Positions 1 to 6,743 of a stretch of 36,556 nt of DNA are shown piece by piece. Each line of letters begins with the position of its first letter. Position 1 is the first letter of the stretch. The stretch is taken from assembly GCA_017538995.1 (NCBI GenBank), contig JAFYHV010000143.1, forward strand, positions 1 through 36,556, given 5' to 3'. Under the pieces are notes generated by a model. It was given only the letters and a program-made list of their open reading frames with translations. It ran no database searches and was not told the origin of the DNA. Made by a program: the position numbers and the translations under genes. This DNA comes from Lachnospiraceae bacterium (GTDB lineage Bacteria > Bacillota > Clostridia > Lachnospirales > Lachnospiraceae).

Positions 1-173
1 CTGTTTTTAAGAGGCTTCTGACCGGGAAAAGAACCAAGAGTTTTTCTCCCCATAACAACTACTTTTCCTGTAGTGGTCTCTCTGAAAAACTTCTGATCGG
101 AAGGAATTCTTACAAGAAGTTCGTTTTTATATCCGATTCCCCAGTTGGAATCAACGCAGACAATTAAATTCAT
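1..173 (-). CDS. folA: Dihydrofolate reductase, N-terminal part (cut by window edge)
   Basis: Reduces dihydrofolate to tetrahydrofolate with NADPH, regenerating the folate that thymidylate synthase oxidises. Only the first 57 codons lie in the window. The translation opens MNLIVCVDSNWGIGYKNELL, which carries the family's strand A and the W-G-I-G Met20-loop region. It continues with an IPSDQKFFRETT helix, V-V-V-M-G-R-K-T and S-F-P. All are standard DHFR landmarks in the right order. The ATG at 171-173 follows an AAGGAG ribosome site with good spacing. It lies 12 bases downstream of the thyA stop, in the classic thyA-folA arrangement. Identification is firm despite the truncation. Confidence 0.9.
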   Translation of the reverse strand, partial: MNLIVCVDSNWGIGYKNELLVRIPSDQKFFRETTTGKVVVMGRKTLGSFPGQKPLKN

Positions 174-185
174 TTTCTTCTCCTT

Positions 186-1034
186 TTATATAGCGATGGG
201 AATATTCTCAATCTGAGGTCCCGTCACATAATTTTCAACCTTTACATCATCTCTCGTGAACTCATAAAAGTCATGAATATCCGGATTTAACCAGAATGTC
301 GGAGCGTCATATGTAGGTCTTTCAATTAATTCTTTTACGAGCGGAATGTGTCTGTCGTAAATATGAGCATCAGCAATTACATGAACAAGTTCGCCCACTC
401 TCATGTCACATACCTGAGCAAGCATATGAACAAGTACGGAATACTGAACAACATTCCAGTTGTTTGCCGCAAGCACATCCTGAGAACGCTGATTTAAAAT
501 CGCATTTAATGTAAGCTTGTCGTCGCCCTTCTTCTGAGTTACGTTAAAGGTCATGCTGTAAGCGCAGGGATAAAGGTTCATCTCATGTAAATCCTGATGA
601 ACGTAAATGTTGGTCATTATACGACGTGAAAAAGGATTGTTTTTAAGATCGTAGATAACTCTGTCGACCTGGTCCATCATGCCTTCTTTATACTGATGCT
701 TTACGCCAAGCTGATATCCGTATGCTTTGCCGATGGAACCGTTTTCGTCAGCCCACTCATCCCAGATATGACTGTGAAGATCATTGATATTATTGGACTT
801 CTTCTGCCAGATCCATAAAATCTCGTCAGTTGCGGACTTAAGCGCTGTTCTTCTTAATGTAATAAGAGGAAATTCCTTTGACAAATCATATCTGTTAACA
901 ACACCGAATTTCTTTATTGTGTAGGCACTAGTGCCGTCTTCCCAGTGAGGTCTTACTTTTTCGCCTTCTGTACTGGTACCGTTCTCAAGAATATCCTTGC
1001 ACATATTAATGAAAATCTGATCTGCGTAACTCAT
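186..1034 (-). CDS. thyA: Thymidylate synthase (ThyA)
   Basis: Methylates dUMP to dTMP using methylene-tetrahydrofolate, giving dihydrofolate for the neighbouring folA product. The protein has 282 residues, close to the family's usual 264-316. The catalytic cysteine is in L-Y-P-C-A-Y at about residue 157. SRRIMTN (about 136-142) gives the phosphate-binding arginines. QRSQDV is the equivalent of the family's QRSCDV block, and a histidine/tyrosine dUMP-binding segment (D-A-H-I-Y-D-R-H) follows. The residue after the catalytic Cys is Ala, where many family members have His. The substrate-loop region (AANNWNVVQYS) also differs from the E. coli type, so this is a divergent clostridial branch. The ATG has a GGAAAG site just upstream, 12 bases after the yigZ-family stop. 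Confidence 0.93.
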   Translation of the reverse strand: MSYADQIFINMCKDILENGTSTEGEKVRPHWEDGTSAYTIKKFGVVNRYDLSKEFPLITLRRTALKSATDEILWIWQKKSNNINDLHSHIWDEWADENGSIGKAYGYQLGVKHQYKEGMMDQVDRVIYDLKNNPFSRRIMTNIYVHQDLHEMNLYPCAYSMTFNVTQKKGDDKLTLNAILNQRSQDVLAANNWNVVQYSVLVHMLAQVCDMRVGELVHVIADAHIYDRHIPLVKELIERPTYDAPTFWLNPDIHDFYEFTRDDVKVENYVTGPQIENIPIAI

Positions 1035-1046
1035 TTCTTTCCCCTC

Positions 1047-1661
1047 TCATAAAGCATACATACATGCTGTTTCGTCTGTTTTTTCAACGCTTCCGTTAGT
1101 TATGTTAACCAAATCTGCATCTACTTCAGAATACATTTCTTTATCTAAAACTATCGTTATTTCAACGGCATCGGAATATTCGCTGTCCAGAACTTTTATA
1201 TCTTTATCTCTTAAATAAGAACTGATTCTGGCATCGAAATTATATCCGTATTTGTATTTTACGATTACCGCTTCTGTCTCGTTCTTAAAAGTACTTTTAT
1301 CGATTGCATCTTTTAGGGCGGCTGAATATGCCCTTACAAGTCCGCCTGTTCCTAAAAGAGTCCCGCCGAAATATCTGGTTACAACGCATAAAATATCAGT
1401 CAGGCCTTCTTTTTGAAGAATATCGAGCATCGGTCTGCCGGCTGTACCTGAAGGCTCGCCGTCATCGCTGCATTTAATATCCGAACCGTCATCACCCATT
1501 ACATAAGCATAGCAGTGATGTTTCGCATCGTAATACTTTTTCTTCTCGGCCTTAATGATTTCAGTCACTTCATCTGCGCTTGTCACAGTAAACAGATGAC
1601 AGATGAATTTAGACTTTTTTTCTATGTAAATACCTTCTTCGGATTCGACTAATTTTTTCAT
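1047..1661 (-). CDS. YigZ/IMPACT (UPF0029) family protein
   Basis: A 204-residue member of the YigZ/IMPACT family, whose bacterial role is still poorly defined; a link to translation control or proline-peptide handling has been proposed. The N-terminal domain has K-S-K-F-I-C, then A-K-H-H-C-Y-A-Y-V, D-D-G-E-P-S-G-T-A-G-R-P-M and V-T-R-Y-F-G-G-T-L-L-G-T-G-G-L-V-R-A-Y. Together these form the family signature. The C-terminal half (about 130-204) is the ferredoxin-like DUF1949-type domain. It is probably the first gene of a minus-strand yigZ-thyA-folA operon, starting in the gap that also holds the divergent PBP promoter. Family call is firm; the function is not known. Confidence 0.88.
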   Translation of the reverse strand: MKKLVESEEGIYIEKKSKFICHLFTVTSADEVTEIIKAEKKKYYDAKHHCYAYVMGDDGSDIKCSDDGEPSGTAGRPMLDILQKEGLTDILCVVTRYFGGTLLGTGGLVRAYSAALKDAIDKSTFKNETEAVIVKYKYGYNFDARISSYLRDKDIKVLDSEYSDAVEITIVLDKEMYSEVDADLVNITNGSVEKTDETACMYAL

Positions 1662-1730
1662 TTTAACCTCGAAGATAATTCTACCAAAGGGGAACCCTTT
1701 TTACAAGATTGAAACCGCCATTTGAAACTA

Positions 1731-1759
1731 TTAACAAATTTCCTATTTTATATTATAAT
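1731..1759 (+). promoter_or_regulatory. Predicted sigma-A promoter of the PBP gene
   Basis: TTAACA at 1731-1736 and a perfect TATAAT at 1754-1759 are separated by 17 bases, pointing toward the penicillin-binding protein gene. A start site near 1766 would give a leader of about 95 bases. The rest of the 1662-1860 gap is AT-rich and must also hold the divergent promoter of the yigZ-family operon, which I could not place with confidence. Confidence 0.65.
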
Positions 1760-1860
1760 ATATATTTGATTTTATATGTGCTAGTGAAATCAAACACCAA
1801 TATGTTGTGCAATACGACTTGAAAACGCCTTATTTAAGGCTACTTACGAAAGGATACAAC

Positions 1861-4440
1861 ATGAACTTTTCCAAGCTTGGAATTAAAAGAACATTAAGAC
1901 AGATGCGTTCAAAAGGTATTAAAGTTGCCAATCTTTTTAAGGTGTCTGCTCTTGAATTAATATTTATCGGATTTATCATCGGCTGTGTGCTTCTTTTATG
2001 CGTCGGCTTAGGCGCATTTAACGGAGTTCTGGCAAGTGCGCCCTTGGTCGATATGTCAGACCTTAAACCCAAAGGATACGCTTCGGTTGTATATGACAGC
2101 GAAGGTCATGAAATGACCAAACTTGTTTCGGCTAATGCTAACAGAAGTTATGTTGGTATTGATAAGATTCCTCAGGATCTCTGCGATGCTTTTGTTGCTA
2201 TCGAGGACGAACGTTTTTACGAGCATAACGGTATTGATATCAAGGCTATTGTCCGTGCGGGATTTGAAGGCATCAAAAACGGTCTTCATTTCAGCCAGGG
2301 TGGTTCAACCATCACTCAGCAGGTTATCAAAAACAACGTATTTGACGAAACCTGGGTAACCGAAACAAATCAGGTTAACAGATTTAAGAGAAAAATTCAG
2401 GAACAGTATATCGCAATCGATACCGAGAAAAAGATGTCCAAGACTGAGATTCTTGAGTATTACTTAAATACCATCAACCTCGGTCAGAATACTCTTGGTG
2501 TTCAGGCAGCTTCTCAGAGATATTTCGGAAAGCCTGTTTATCAGCTCACCTTATCGGAGTGTGCCGTATTGGCAGGTATTACCCAGAACCCTTCCAAGTA
2601 CAACCCTATTTCACATCCTGATAATAATGAAGAAAAAAGAGCGACTGTTCTTAAATATATGTACGAGCAGGGCTATATTACAAAAGATGAATGGACCGAA
2701 GCGCTTGCTGACGATGTATATTCCAGAATCAAAAAGAATAATGAAGTCGTTGCTTCAAAGAGCATTAACTCATATTTTGTTGACGAACTTACAGATCAGG
2801 TTACCAAGCATTTAATCGAAGTCGCAGGTTATACCGATAAGCAGGCATACGATCTGCTTTATTCCGGCGGTCTTAAAATTTATTCTACTCAGAATCCCGA
2901 GATTCAGGGTTACTGCGATGAAGTTTTCGGTAACGAAGAAAGCTATGCAGGTAAAACCAAATATCTTTTGGACTATAAGTTAACCGTAGATAAAGCTAAC
3001 GGTGACGTGGTAAACCACTCTACCGAAATGTTCCAGAGTTACTTCAAAGAGTTTAACAAAGATTTCAATCTTATTTACAATTCAGAAGAAGAAGCTTTGG
3101 CAGCTATCGAAGAATACAAAGCTGCAGTTATGGAAGAAGGCGATGAGGAAAGAGCCGAAACCTATAATCTCGTTCCCCAGCCTCAGGCATCCATCACCGT
3201 TATGGACCAGCATACAGGATATGTTCTTGCCATGGTCGGCGGACGTGGTGAAAAAATCGCAAGTAAAACTCTTAACAGAGCTTCAGATACAATGAGACAG
3301 CCGGGTTCAGTATTTAAAGTGCTTTCAACCTACGCTCCAGCTATTGATTCAGGCGAATTCACATTAGCTGACGTTCAGGACGATGCTCCTTTTACATACA
3401 AAAACGGACGTCCTATTTCAAACTGGTACGGACAGAATTATCGTGGAGTATGTTCATTACGAACAGGTATTAAGGATTCACTTAATATCGTAACCGTAAA
3501 AGTATTAACTCAGATCGGTCCTCAGGCAGGTTATGACAAACTGATTGATTTCGGTTTCACAACACTTGTAGACAGAGAAGTAACCAGAGACGGTCAGGTT
3601 ATGTCAGATATCAACCAGGCTCTCGCTCTTGGCGGTATTACACACGGTGTAACAAATATGGAAACAAATGCTGCATATGCAAGTATCGCTAACGGCGGTA
3701 TTTACAATCAGCCTCTTTTATATTCAAAGGTTACAGATGACGAAGGTAATATAATTCTCGACAGTTCAATGTTTGAACAGAAAAGAGTCTTAAAAGAAAC
3801 CACTGCATTCCTTCTTACAAGCGCTATGCAGGACGTTATCAGAAACGGTACCGCACATATGGTTGATTTCGGAAATATGTCTATTGCCGGCAAAACCGGT
3901 ACCACATCATCATATAACGATATCTGGTTTGCAGGTTATTCGCCTTACTACACCGCTACCGTATGGGTTGGTTTTGACAATAACGTAGACCTCGGCAAAG
4001 ACCAGCATGATATCGCTAAATATCTTTGGAAAGAATGTATGGCAAGAATCCATTCGAATCTTCCTAACGCATCTTTCGATATTCCTAACGGTATTACAAC
4101 CCGTGCTATCTGTTCAGAGTCAGGTAAGATACCCAATGAAGGCCTCTGCGACGACCATATAAGAACAGAATACTTCGAGGTCGGTACGGAGCCCACCGAA
4201 TACTGTGATGTGCATTACAAAGGCATTATATGCGCTTACGACGGCAAGATTGCCTGTGAAACATGTCCTTTCGCTGTAGAAGGCGTTGCTACTCTTCCTC
4301 TCAAGGAATCAGAGGCTCTTGATTACGGCAAGAACAATGTTGAAGATAACCACTGTATGCACAATTCAGCGTTCTATGCTCAGGAGAACTATCAGGATAT
4401 CTTAAATGCCCAGATGTGGGAAATTCAATCCAGACAGTAA
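1861..4440 (+). CDS. Class A penicillin-binding protein (PBP1A-type transglycosylase/transpeptidase)
   Basis: Polymerises lipid II into glycan strands and cross-links the peptides at the outer face of the membrane. I chose ATG 1861 (859 residues) because GAAAGGA lies just upstream; a GTG at 1807 has no ribosome site. The order is a basic cytoplasmic N-terminus, a membrane anchor at about 31-55, then a GT51 domain with E-D-E-R-F-Y-E-H at 115, Q-G-G-S-T-I-T-Q-Q, K-I-Q-E-Q and the L-S-E-C-A-L-A-G type block. The transpeptidase domain follows, with S-V-F-K (Ser483), an S-L-N motif and K-T-G (Lys678). The tail beyond about 745 has seven cysteines, including C-E-T-C-P, and is unlike E. coli PBP1A. 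It is the only protein gene on this strand and seems monocistronic, with its own promoter and terminator. Confidence 0.93.
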   Translation: MNFSKLGIKRTLRQMRSKGIKVANLFKVSALELIFIGFIIGCVLLLCVGLGAFNGVLASAPLVDMSDLKPKGYASVVYDSEGHEMTKLVSANANRSYVGIDKIPQDLCDAFVAIEDERFYEHNGIDIKAIVRAGFEGIKNGLHFSQGGSTITQQVIKNNVFDETWVTETNQVNRFKRKIQEQYIAIDTEKKMSKTEILEYYLNTINLGQNTLGVQAASQRYFGKPVYQLTLSECAVLAGITQNPSKYNPISHPDNNEEKRATVLKYMYEQGYITKDEWTEALADDVYSRIKKNNEVVASKSINSYFVDELTDQVTKHLIEVAGYTDKQAYDLLYSGGLKIYSTQNPEIQGYCDEVFGNEESYAGKTKYLLDYKLTVDKANGDVVNHSTEMFQSYFKEFNKDFNLIYNSEEEALAAIEEYKAAVMEEGDEERAETYNLVPQPQASITVMDQHTGYVLAMVGGRGEKIASKTLNRASDTMRQPGSVFKVLSTYAPAIDSGEFTLADVQDDAPFTYKNGRPISNWYGQNYRGVCSLRTGIKDSLNIVTVKVLTQIGPQAGYDKLIDFGFTTLVDREVTRDGQVMSDINQALALGGITHGVTNMETNAAYASIANGGIYNQPLLYSKVTDDEGNIILDSSMFEQKRVLKETTAFLLTSAMQDVIRNGTAHMVDFGNMSIAGKTGTTSSYNDIWFAGYSPYYTATVWVGFDNNVDLGKDQHDIAKYLWKECMARIHSNLPNASFDIPNGITTRAICSESGKIPNEGLCDDHIRTEYFEVGTEPTEYCDVHYKGIICAYDGKIACETCPFAVEGVATLPLKESEALDYGKNNVEDNHCMHNSAFYAQENYQDILNAQMWEIQSRQ

Positions 4441-4455
4441 TTAAGAATATAAACT

Positions 4456-4489
4456 AAAAAAGATTCGGATTTATTCCGAATCTTTTTTT
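4456..4489. terminator. Bidirectional Rho-independent terminator
   Basis: GATTCGGA (4462-4469) pairs with TCCGAATC (4475-4482) around a 5-base loop. It is flanked by an A-run on the left and a T-run on the right, so it can end both the plus-strand PBP transcript and the converging minus-strand SH3-gene transcript. Confidence 0.9.
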
Positions 4490-4509
4490 ATTGTTTGTTT
4501 CATTTTTAT

Positions 4510-5058
4510 CTAGTCTTCAGAAGACTCTTCAGAATTTTCATTGTTCTCTGTTTCTTCGCTTTCAAGTGCAGATGCATCATTTGAAGAATTATCTAATTCC
4601 ACATATTCCTCATATACACCTAAATCATTTAAGAACATCGGAACGATTTCAACATATTCTGCGTAAACATAAGCAGGCTTTCCGTCGTATTCAATCTTAA
4701 TCCATTCGGAGGTTTCTCCTGAGATAATTTTGAAATCATATCCTTTATACGCCGAACCGAGACGCTCATAATCTGTTCCCGGGCCCGATCTGATATTTAC
4801 ATTGTCTTCAATTAATCTTGCACGATTATGAATATCAAGCTGTACGACTTTATCCTGGCTTTCTTCTTTTTCCTTAACCTGCATCTGTATTTCTTCCATA
4901 TCGACCTTTTCTTTAACAGGAAGATAATAATTGGTGTCTTCTTTTACCACTGCAGGTCTGGTTGCTATTTTTACAACACAAAAGATAATTGCAATAGAAA
5001 GACAGATAATAACGCCATACATGATAGAAGTTCGTGACTTTTTATCCAGTAATGACAT
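4510..5058 (-). CDS. Membrane-anchored SH3b-domain protein
   Basis: 182 residues. A short basic N-terminus leads into one membrane segment (about 13-30, IMYGVIICLSIAIIFCVV), then an outer linker with a Glu/Lys-rich, possibly coiled stretch. A bacterial SH3 domain covers about 80-140, with N-I-R-S-G-P-G-T-D-Y at its core and S-E-W-I-K-I and A-Y-V-Y-A-E-Y as later strands. The acidic Ser/Glu/Asn-rich tail looks disordered. SH3b domains usually bind peptidoglycan or its peptides, so a cell-wall role at the outer face is likely; no enzyme domain is present. It lies 27 bases downstream of the zinc-ribbon gene and is probably cotranscribed with it. Confidence 0.8.
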   Translation of the reverse strand: MSLLDKKSRTSIMYGVIICLSIAIIFCVVKIATRPAVVKEDTNYYLPVKEKVDMEEIQMQVKEKEESQDKVVQLDIHNRARLIEDNVNIRSGPGTDYERLGSAYKGYDFKIISGETSEWIKIEYDGKPAYVYAEYVEIVPMFLNDLGVYEEYVELDNSSNDASALESEETENNENSEESSED

Positions 5059-5085
5059 TTAAGTTTACCTGTAATAAATATTTAA

Positions 5086-6324
5086 TTACTGCTTTGTTGC
5101 ATAGAAAGCTATTTCTTCGGTATAAGGAGTTTCCATATCGCCGTACTTAAAAGAAATAGTCATGTTTCCGGAAATATAATCTCCGTCAGCAACACCTACA
5201 ATATCAATTGTATAAGTACCTGATGTATCTTCAAATCCGAATAAAGAATTTGAAAGATAACCGTTTAAATCGGTATCGGTAACAGAAAGGCTGTAAGTAC
5301 CATTGTCTTTAACTATAATATCTCCGCCTTCATATTTACCCTTTGCATAATCGCTGTAAGTAATGAATGTCTTGTTGTTAAATCTCTGATATCCGAGATA
5401 ATCGCCCATATTAACGATCAAATCCCAAGCTGCGGGAGTTGTGTCAGAATCCTCATAAAGAGAAATTGCAAAATCGTCATAAGAATTGTCTGTATAAAGA
5501 TCTGTAACGTCAATAGTAACACCGTTTTCTGCAAGATAATCAGCAAGTTCCTGTGAACCGTATGTATTAACCACCTGACTTGTACCTGCATAATCACCAT
5601 AATATGAAGATGACATTGTGTAATCATTATTAGGCGTTGCTGTTCCTGTAAGTTTATCCTTAAATACAAAGAAAGCAATTAATCCACCGATTACAAGTAA
5701 AAGAACAAGGAGTAAAACGATAACTACAAAGATAATAGCAGCGATGAGACATCCTTTTCCTTTTTTCTTGGGCTTGTCTGCTTTTTCTTTTTTCTTCTTT
5801 TCTTTCTTATCTGCGACAGGAGCTGCAGGAGCAGGAGCGGGTGCAGGTGCAGGCTGAGGTTCAACTGCAGGTGCAGGTGCGGGCTCTTCAACTACAGGAG
5901 CGGGTGCTGGTGCAGGCTGAGGTTCAACTGCAGGTGCAGGTGCGGGCTCTTCTGCTACGGGAGCGGGTGCAGGTTCTTCTGCCTTAACTTCTTCTATAAC
6001 TTCAGCTACAGGAGCAACAGCCTCTTCTTTAACCTCGGCAACAGCTTCTGCAACTTCTTCTTTCTTCTCTTCTACAGTTTCAACAACTTCTTCCTTAACT
6101 TCGGTAACTGTTTCAACTGCTTCTTCCTTAACTTCTTCTACAGTCTGAGTAACCTCTTCTTTAACTTCAGTTGCTGTTTCAACTGCTTCTTCTTTAACCT
6201 CTGCTGCAGCTTCTGCAACTTCAGTTTTTACTTCTTCTACTGCTTCTGCAACAACCTTGGTTCCGCAGTTAGAACAAAACTGAGCGCCGTCTGCAAGTTT
6301 GGTTCCGCAAGTACTACAATACAT
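5086..6324 (-). CDS. Zinc-ribbon membrane protein with hendecad and Pro/Ala repeats
   Basis: 412 residues of modular build. Residues 3-20 form a treble-clef style zinc ribbon (C-S-T-C-G ... C-S-N-C-G). Residues 30-117 are eight back-to-back 11-residue units of the form x-E-V-K-E-E-x-V-x-x-V. Residues 118-169 are Pro/Ala/Glu-rich, with a 21-residue unit repeated. A Lys-rich stop signal precedes a long membrane segment at about 191-221, and about 190 residues follow on the other side. That last part has beta-rich, Tyr/Asp-rich character and matches no family I recognise. With the Lys-rich side facing in, the zinc ribbon and repeats would be cytoplasmic and the C-terminal domain outside. AAGGAG precedes the ATG. 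Function unknown; an envelope sensor or scaffold is one guess. Confidence 0.75.
   Translation of the reverse strand: MYCSTCGTKLADGAQFCSNCGTKVVAEAVEEVKTEVAEAAAEVKEEAVETATEVKEEVTQTVEEVKEEAVETVTEVKEEVVETVEEKKEEVAEAVAEVKEEAVAPVAEVIEEVKAEEPAPAPVAEEPAPAPAVEPQPAPAPAPVVEEPAPAPAVEPQPAPAPAPAPAAPVADKKEKKKKEKADKPKKKGKGCLIAAIIFVVIVLLLVLLLVIGGLIAFFVFKDKLTGTATPNNDYTMSSSYYGDYAGTSQVVNTYGSQELADYLAENGVTIDVTDLYTDNSYDDFAISLYEDSDTTPAAWDLIVNMGDYLGYQRFNNKTFITYSDYAKGKYEGGDIIVKDNGTYSLSVTDTDLNGYLSNSLFGFEDTSGTYTIDIVGVADGDYISGNMTISFKYGDMETPYTEEIAFYATKQ
5832..5957. repeat. 63-bp tandem repeat, two copies plus a partial third
   Basis: CAGGAGCGG recurs at 5832 and 5895, and a close variant at 5958, giving a 63-base period. 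The first two units are nearly identical over their whole length. The unit encodes a 21-residue Pro/Ala/Glu block in the zinc-ribbon membrane protein. The period is a multiple of three, so copy-number change would keep the reading frame. Confidence 0.85.
5974..6237. repeat. 33-bp coding minisatellite, eight units
   Basis: Encodes residues 30-117 of the zinc-ribbon protein as eight uninterrupted 11-residue units, such as EEVKEEAVETV and TEVKEEVVETV. The units differ by a few substitutions but keep length exactly. This argues for selection on the 11-residue period or recent expansion by slippage or unequal crossing over. Confidence 0.85.
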
Positions 6325-6399
6325 AACAATTCTCCTTTACCCATAATATAGCGAAATCGTTCATTTTAAATTGATTACGCTTATTTTTTCACAAATTTT

Positions 6400-6408
6400 A
6401 TTATACCA
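6400..6408 (-). promoter_or_regulatory. Predicted extended -10 promoter for the zinc-ribbon gene
   Basis: The minus strand reads TGGTATAAT, a consensus extended -10, about 75 bases upstream of the ATG at 6324. The -35 region is weak (TTGTAT-like at an 18-base spacing), which fits an extended -10 type. The gap between this gene and the tRNA holds divergent promoters. Confidence 0.5.
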
Positions 6409-6449
6409 TTTCAGACACTTCAAATACAACTCTAAATGAAACTATTTTA

Positions 6450-6477
6450 TTGACAAATTTTATACGCTTATGATAAT
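6450..6477 (+). promoter_or_regulatory. Predicted promoter of tRNA-Thr
   Basis: A perfect TTGACA at 6450-6455 and GATAAT at 6472-6477 have a 16-base spacer. A start near 6484 would lie about 12 bases before the mature tRNA 5' end, which suits a single-gene stable RNA unit. Confidence 0.65.
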
Positions 6478-6495
6478 ATATATCACGTTGCAAAT

Positions 6496-6568
6496 GCTGC
6501 TATGGCTCAGTAGGTAGAGCGTCGCATTGGTAGTGCGGAGGTCACGGGTCCGATTCCCGTTAGCAGCT
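6496..6568 (+). tRNA. tRNA-Thr (anticodon GGT)
   Basis: Full cloverleaf. The 7-bp acceptor stem is GCTGCTA with TAGCAGC, and the D-stem is GCTC with GAGC. The anticodon stem TCGCA/TGCGG has one T-G wobble and closes loop TTGGTAG, with anticodon GGT reading ACC/ACU. The T-stem is ACGGG/CCCGT. The discriminator is T and no CCA is encoded, so the 3' CCA must be added enzymatically. It stands alone, not in a tRNA cluster. Confidence 0.95.
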
Positions 6569-6571
6569 CTC

Positions 6572-6730
6572 GCGTTAAGCACAAGTAAAATAAAAATCAA
6601 AAAGCGCACCTCAAGTTTGCTTGAAAGGTGCGCATTTTTTATTTTTATTTGACGCCGCTCGCGGTGAAATAAATGCGTTAGCATTTATGAATGCGCGAGC
6701 AACTTGTGCTTAACGCTCGAATAATGAGCG
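6572..6730. repeat. Nested inverted-repeat cluster behind tRNA-Thr
   Basis: A 15-bp perfect inverted repeat (GCGTTAAGCACAAGT at 6572-6586, complement at 6702-6716) encloses two hairpins. One is the terminator at 6604-6640. The other is ATAAATGC/GCATTTAT around GTTA near 6669-6688. A further hairpin, CGCTC/GAGCG, follows at 6714-6730. The motif GCTCGC or its complement recurs several times. No plausible ORF is present. It could be a REP- or MITE-like element, a structured RNA, or recombination debris next to a tRNA. Confidence 0.6.
6604..6650. terminator. Rho-independent terminator (tRNA-Thr side, probably bidirectional)
   Basis: GCGCACC (6604-6610) pairs with GGTGCGC (6627-6633), extended inward by TCAAG/CTTGA around a TTTG loop. 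T-rich sequence follows on the right and A-rich sequence precedes on the left. It should end the tRNA transcript and also stop the minus-strand DUF3048 transcript. Confidence 0.85.
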
Positions 6731-6743
6731 AGCGCCTCGTGCT

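Noticed and set aside
1807-1860. GTG start 18 codons upstream of the PBP gene start
   Set aside because: No ribosome site precedes it, whereas GAAAGGA lies before ATG 1861, which also starts with a sensible basic N-terminus.
5832-6237. Possible CRISPR-like array
   Set aside because: Repeats are contiguous with no spacers, in frame inside a coding gene; they are protein repeats.
6460-6684. Minus-strand 74-codon ORF containing GNRTRDL
   Set aside because: It runs antisense through tRNA-Thr. Such GNRTRDL products are a well-known artefact of tRNA complement translation, and it has no ribosome site.
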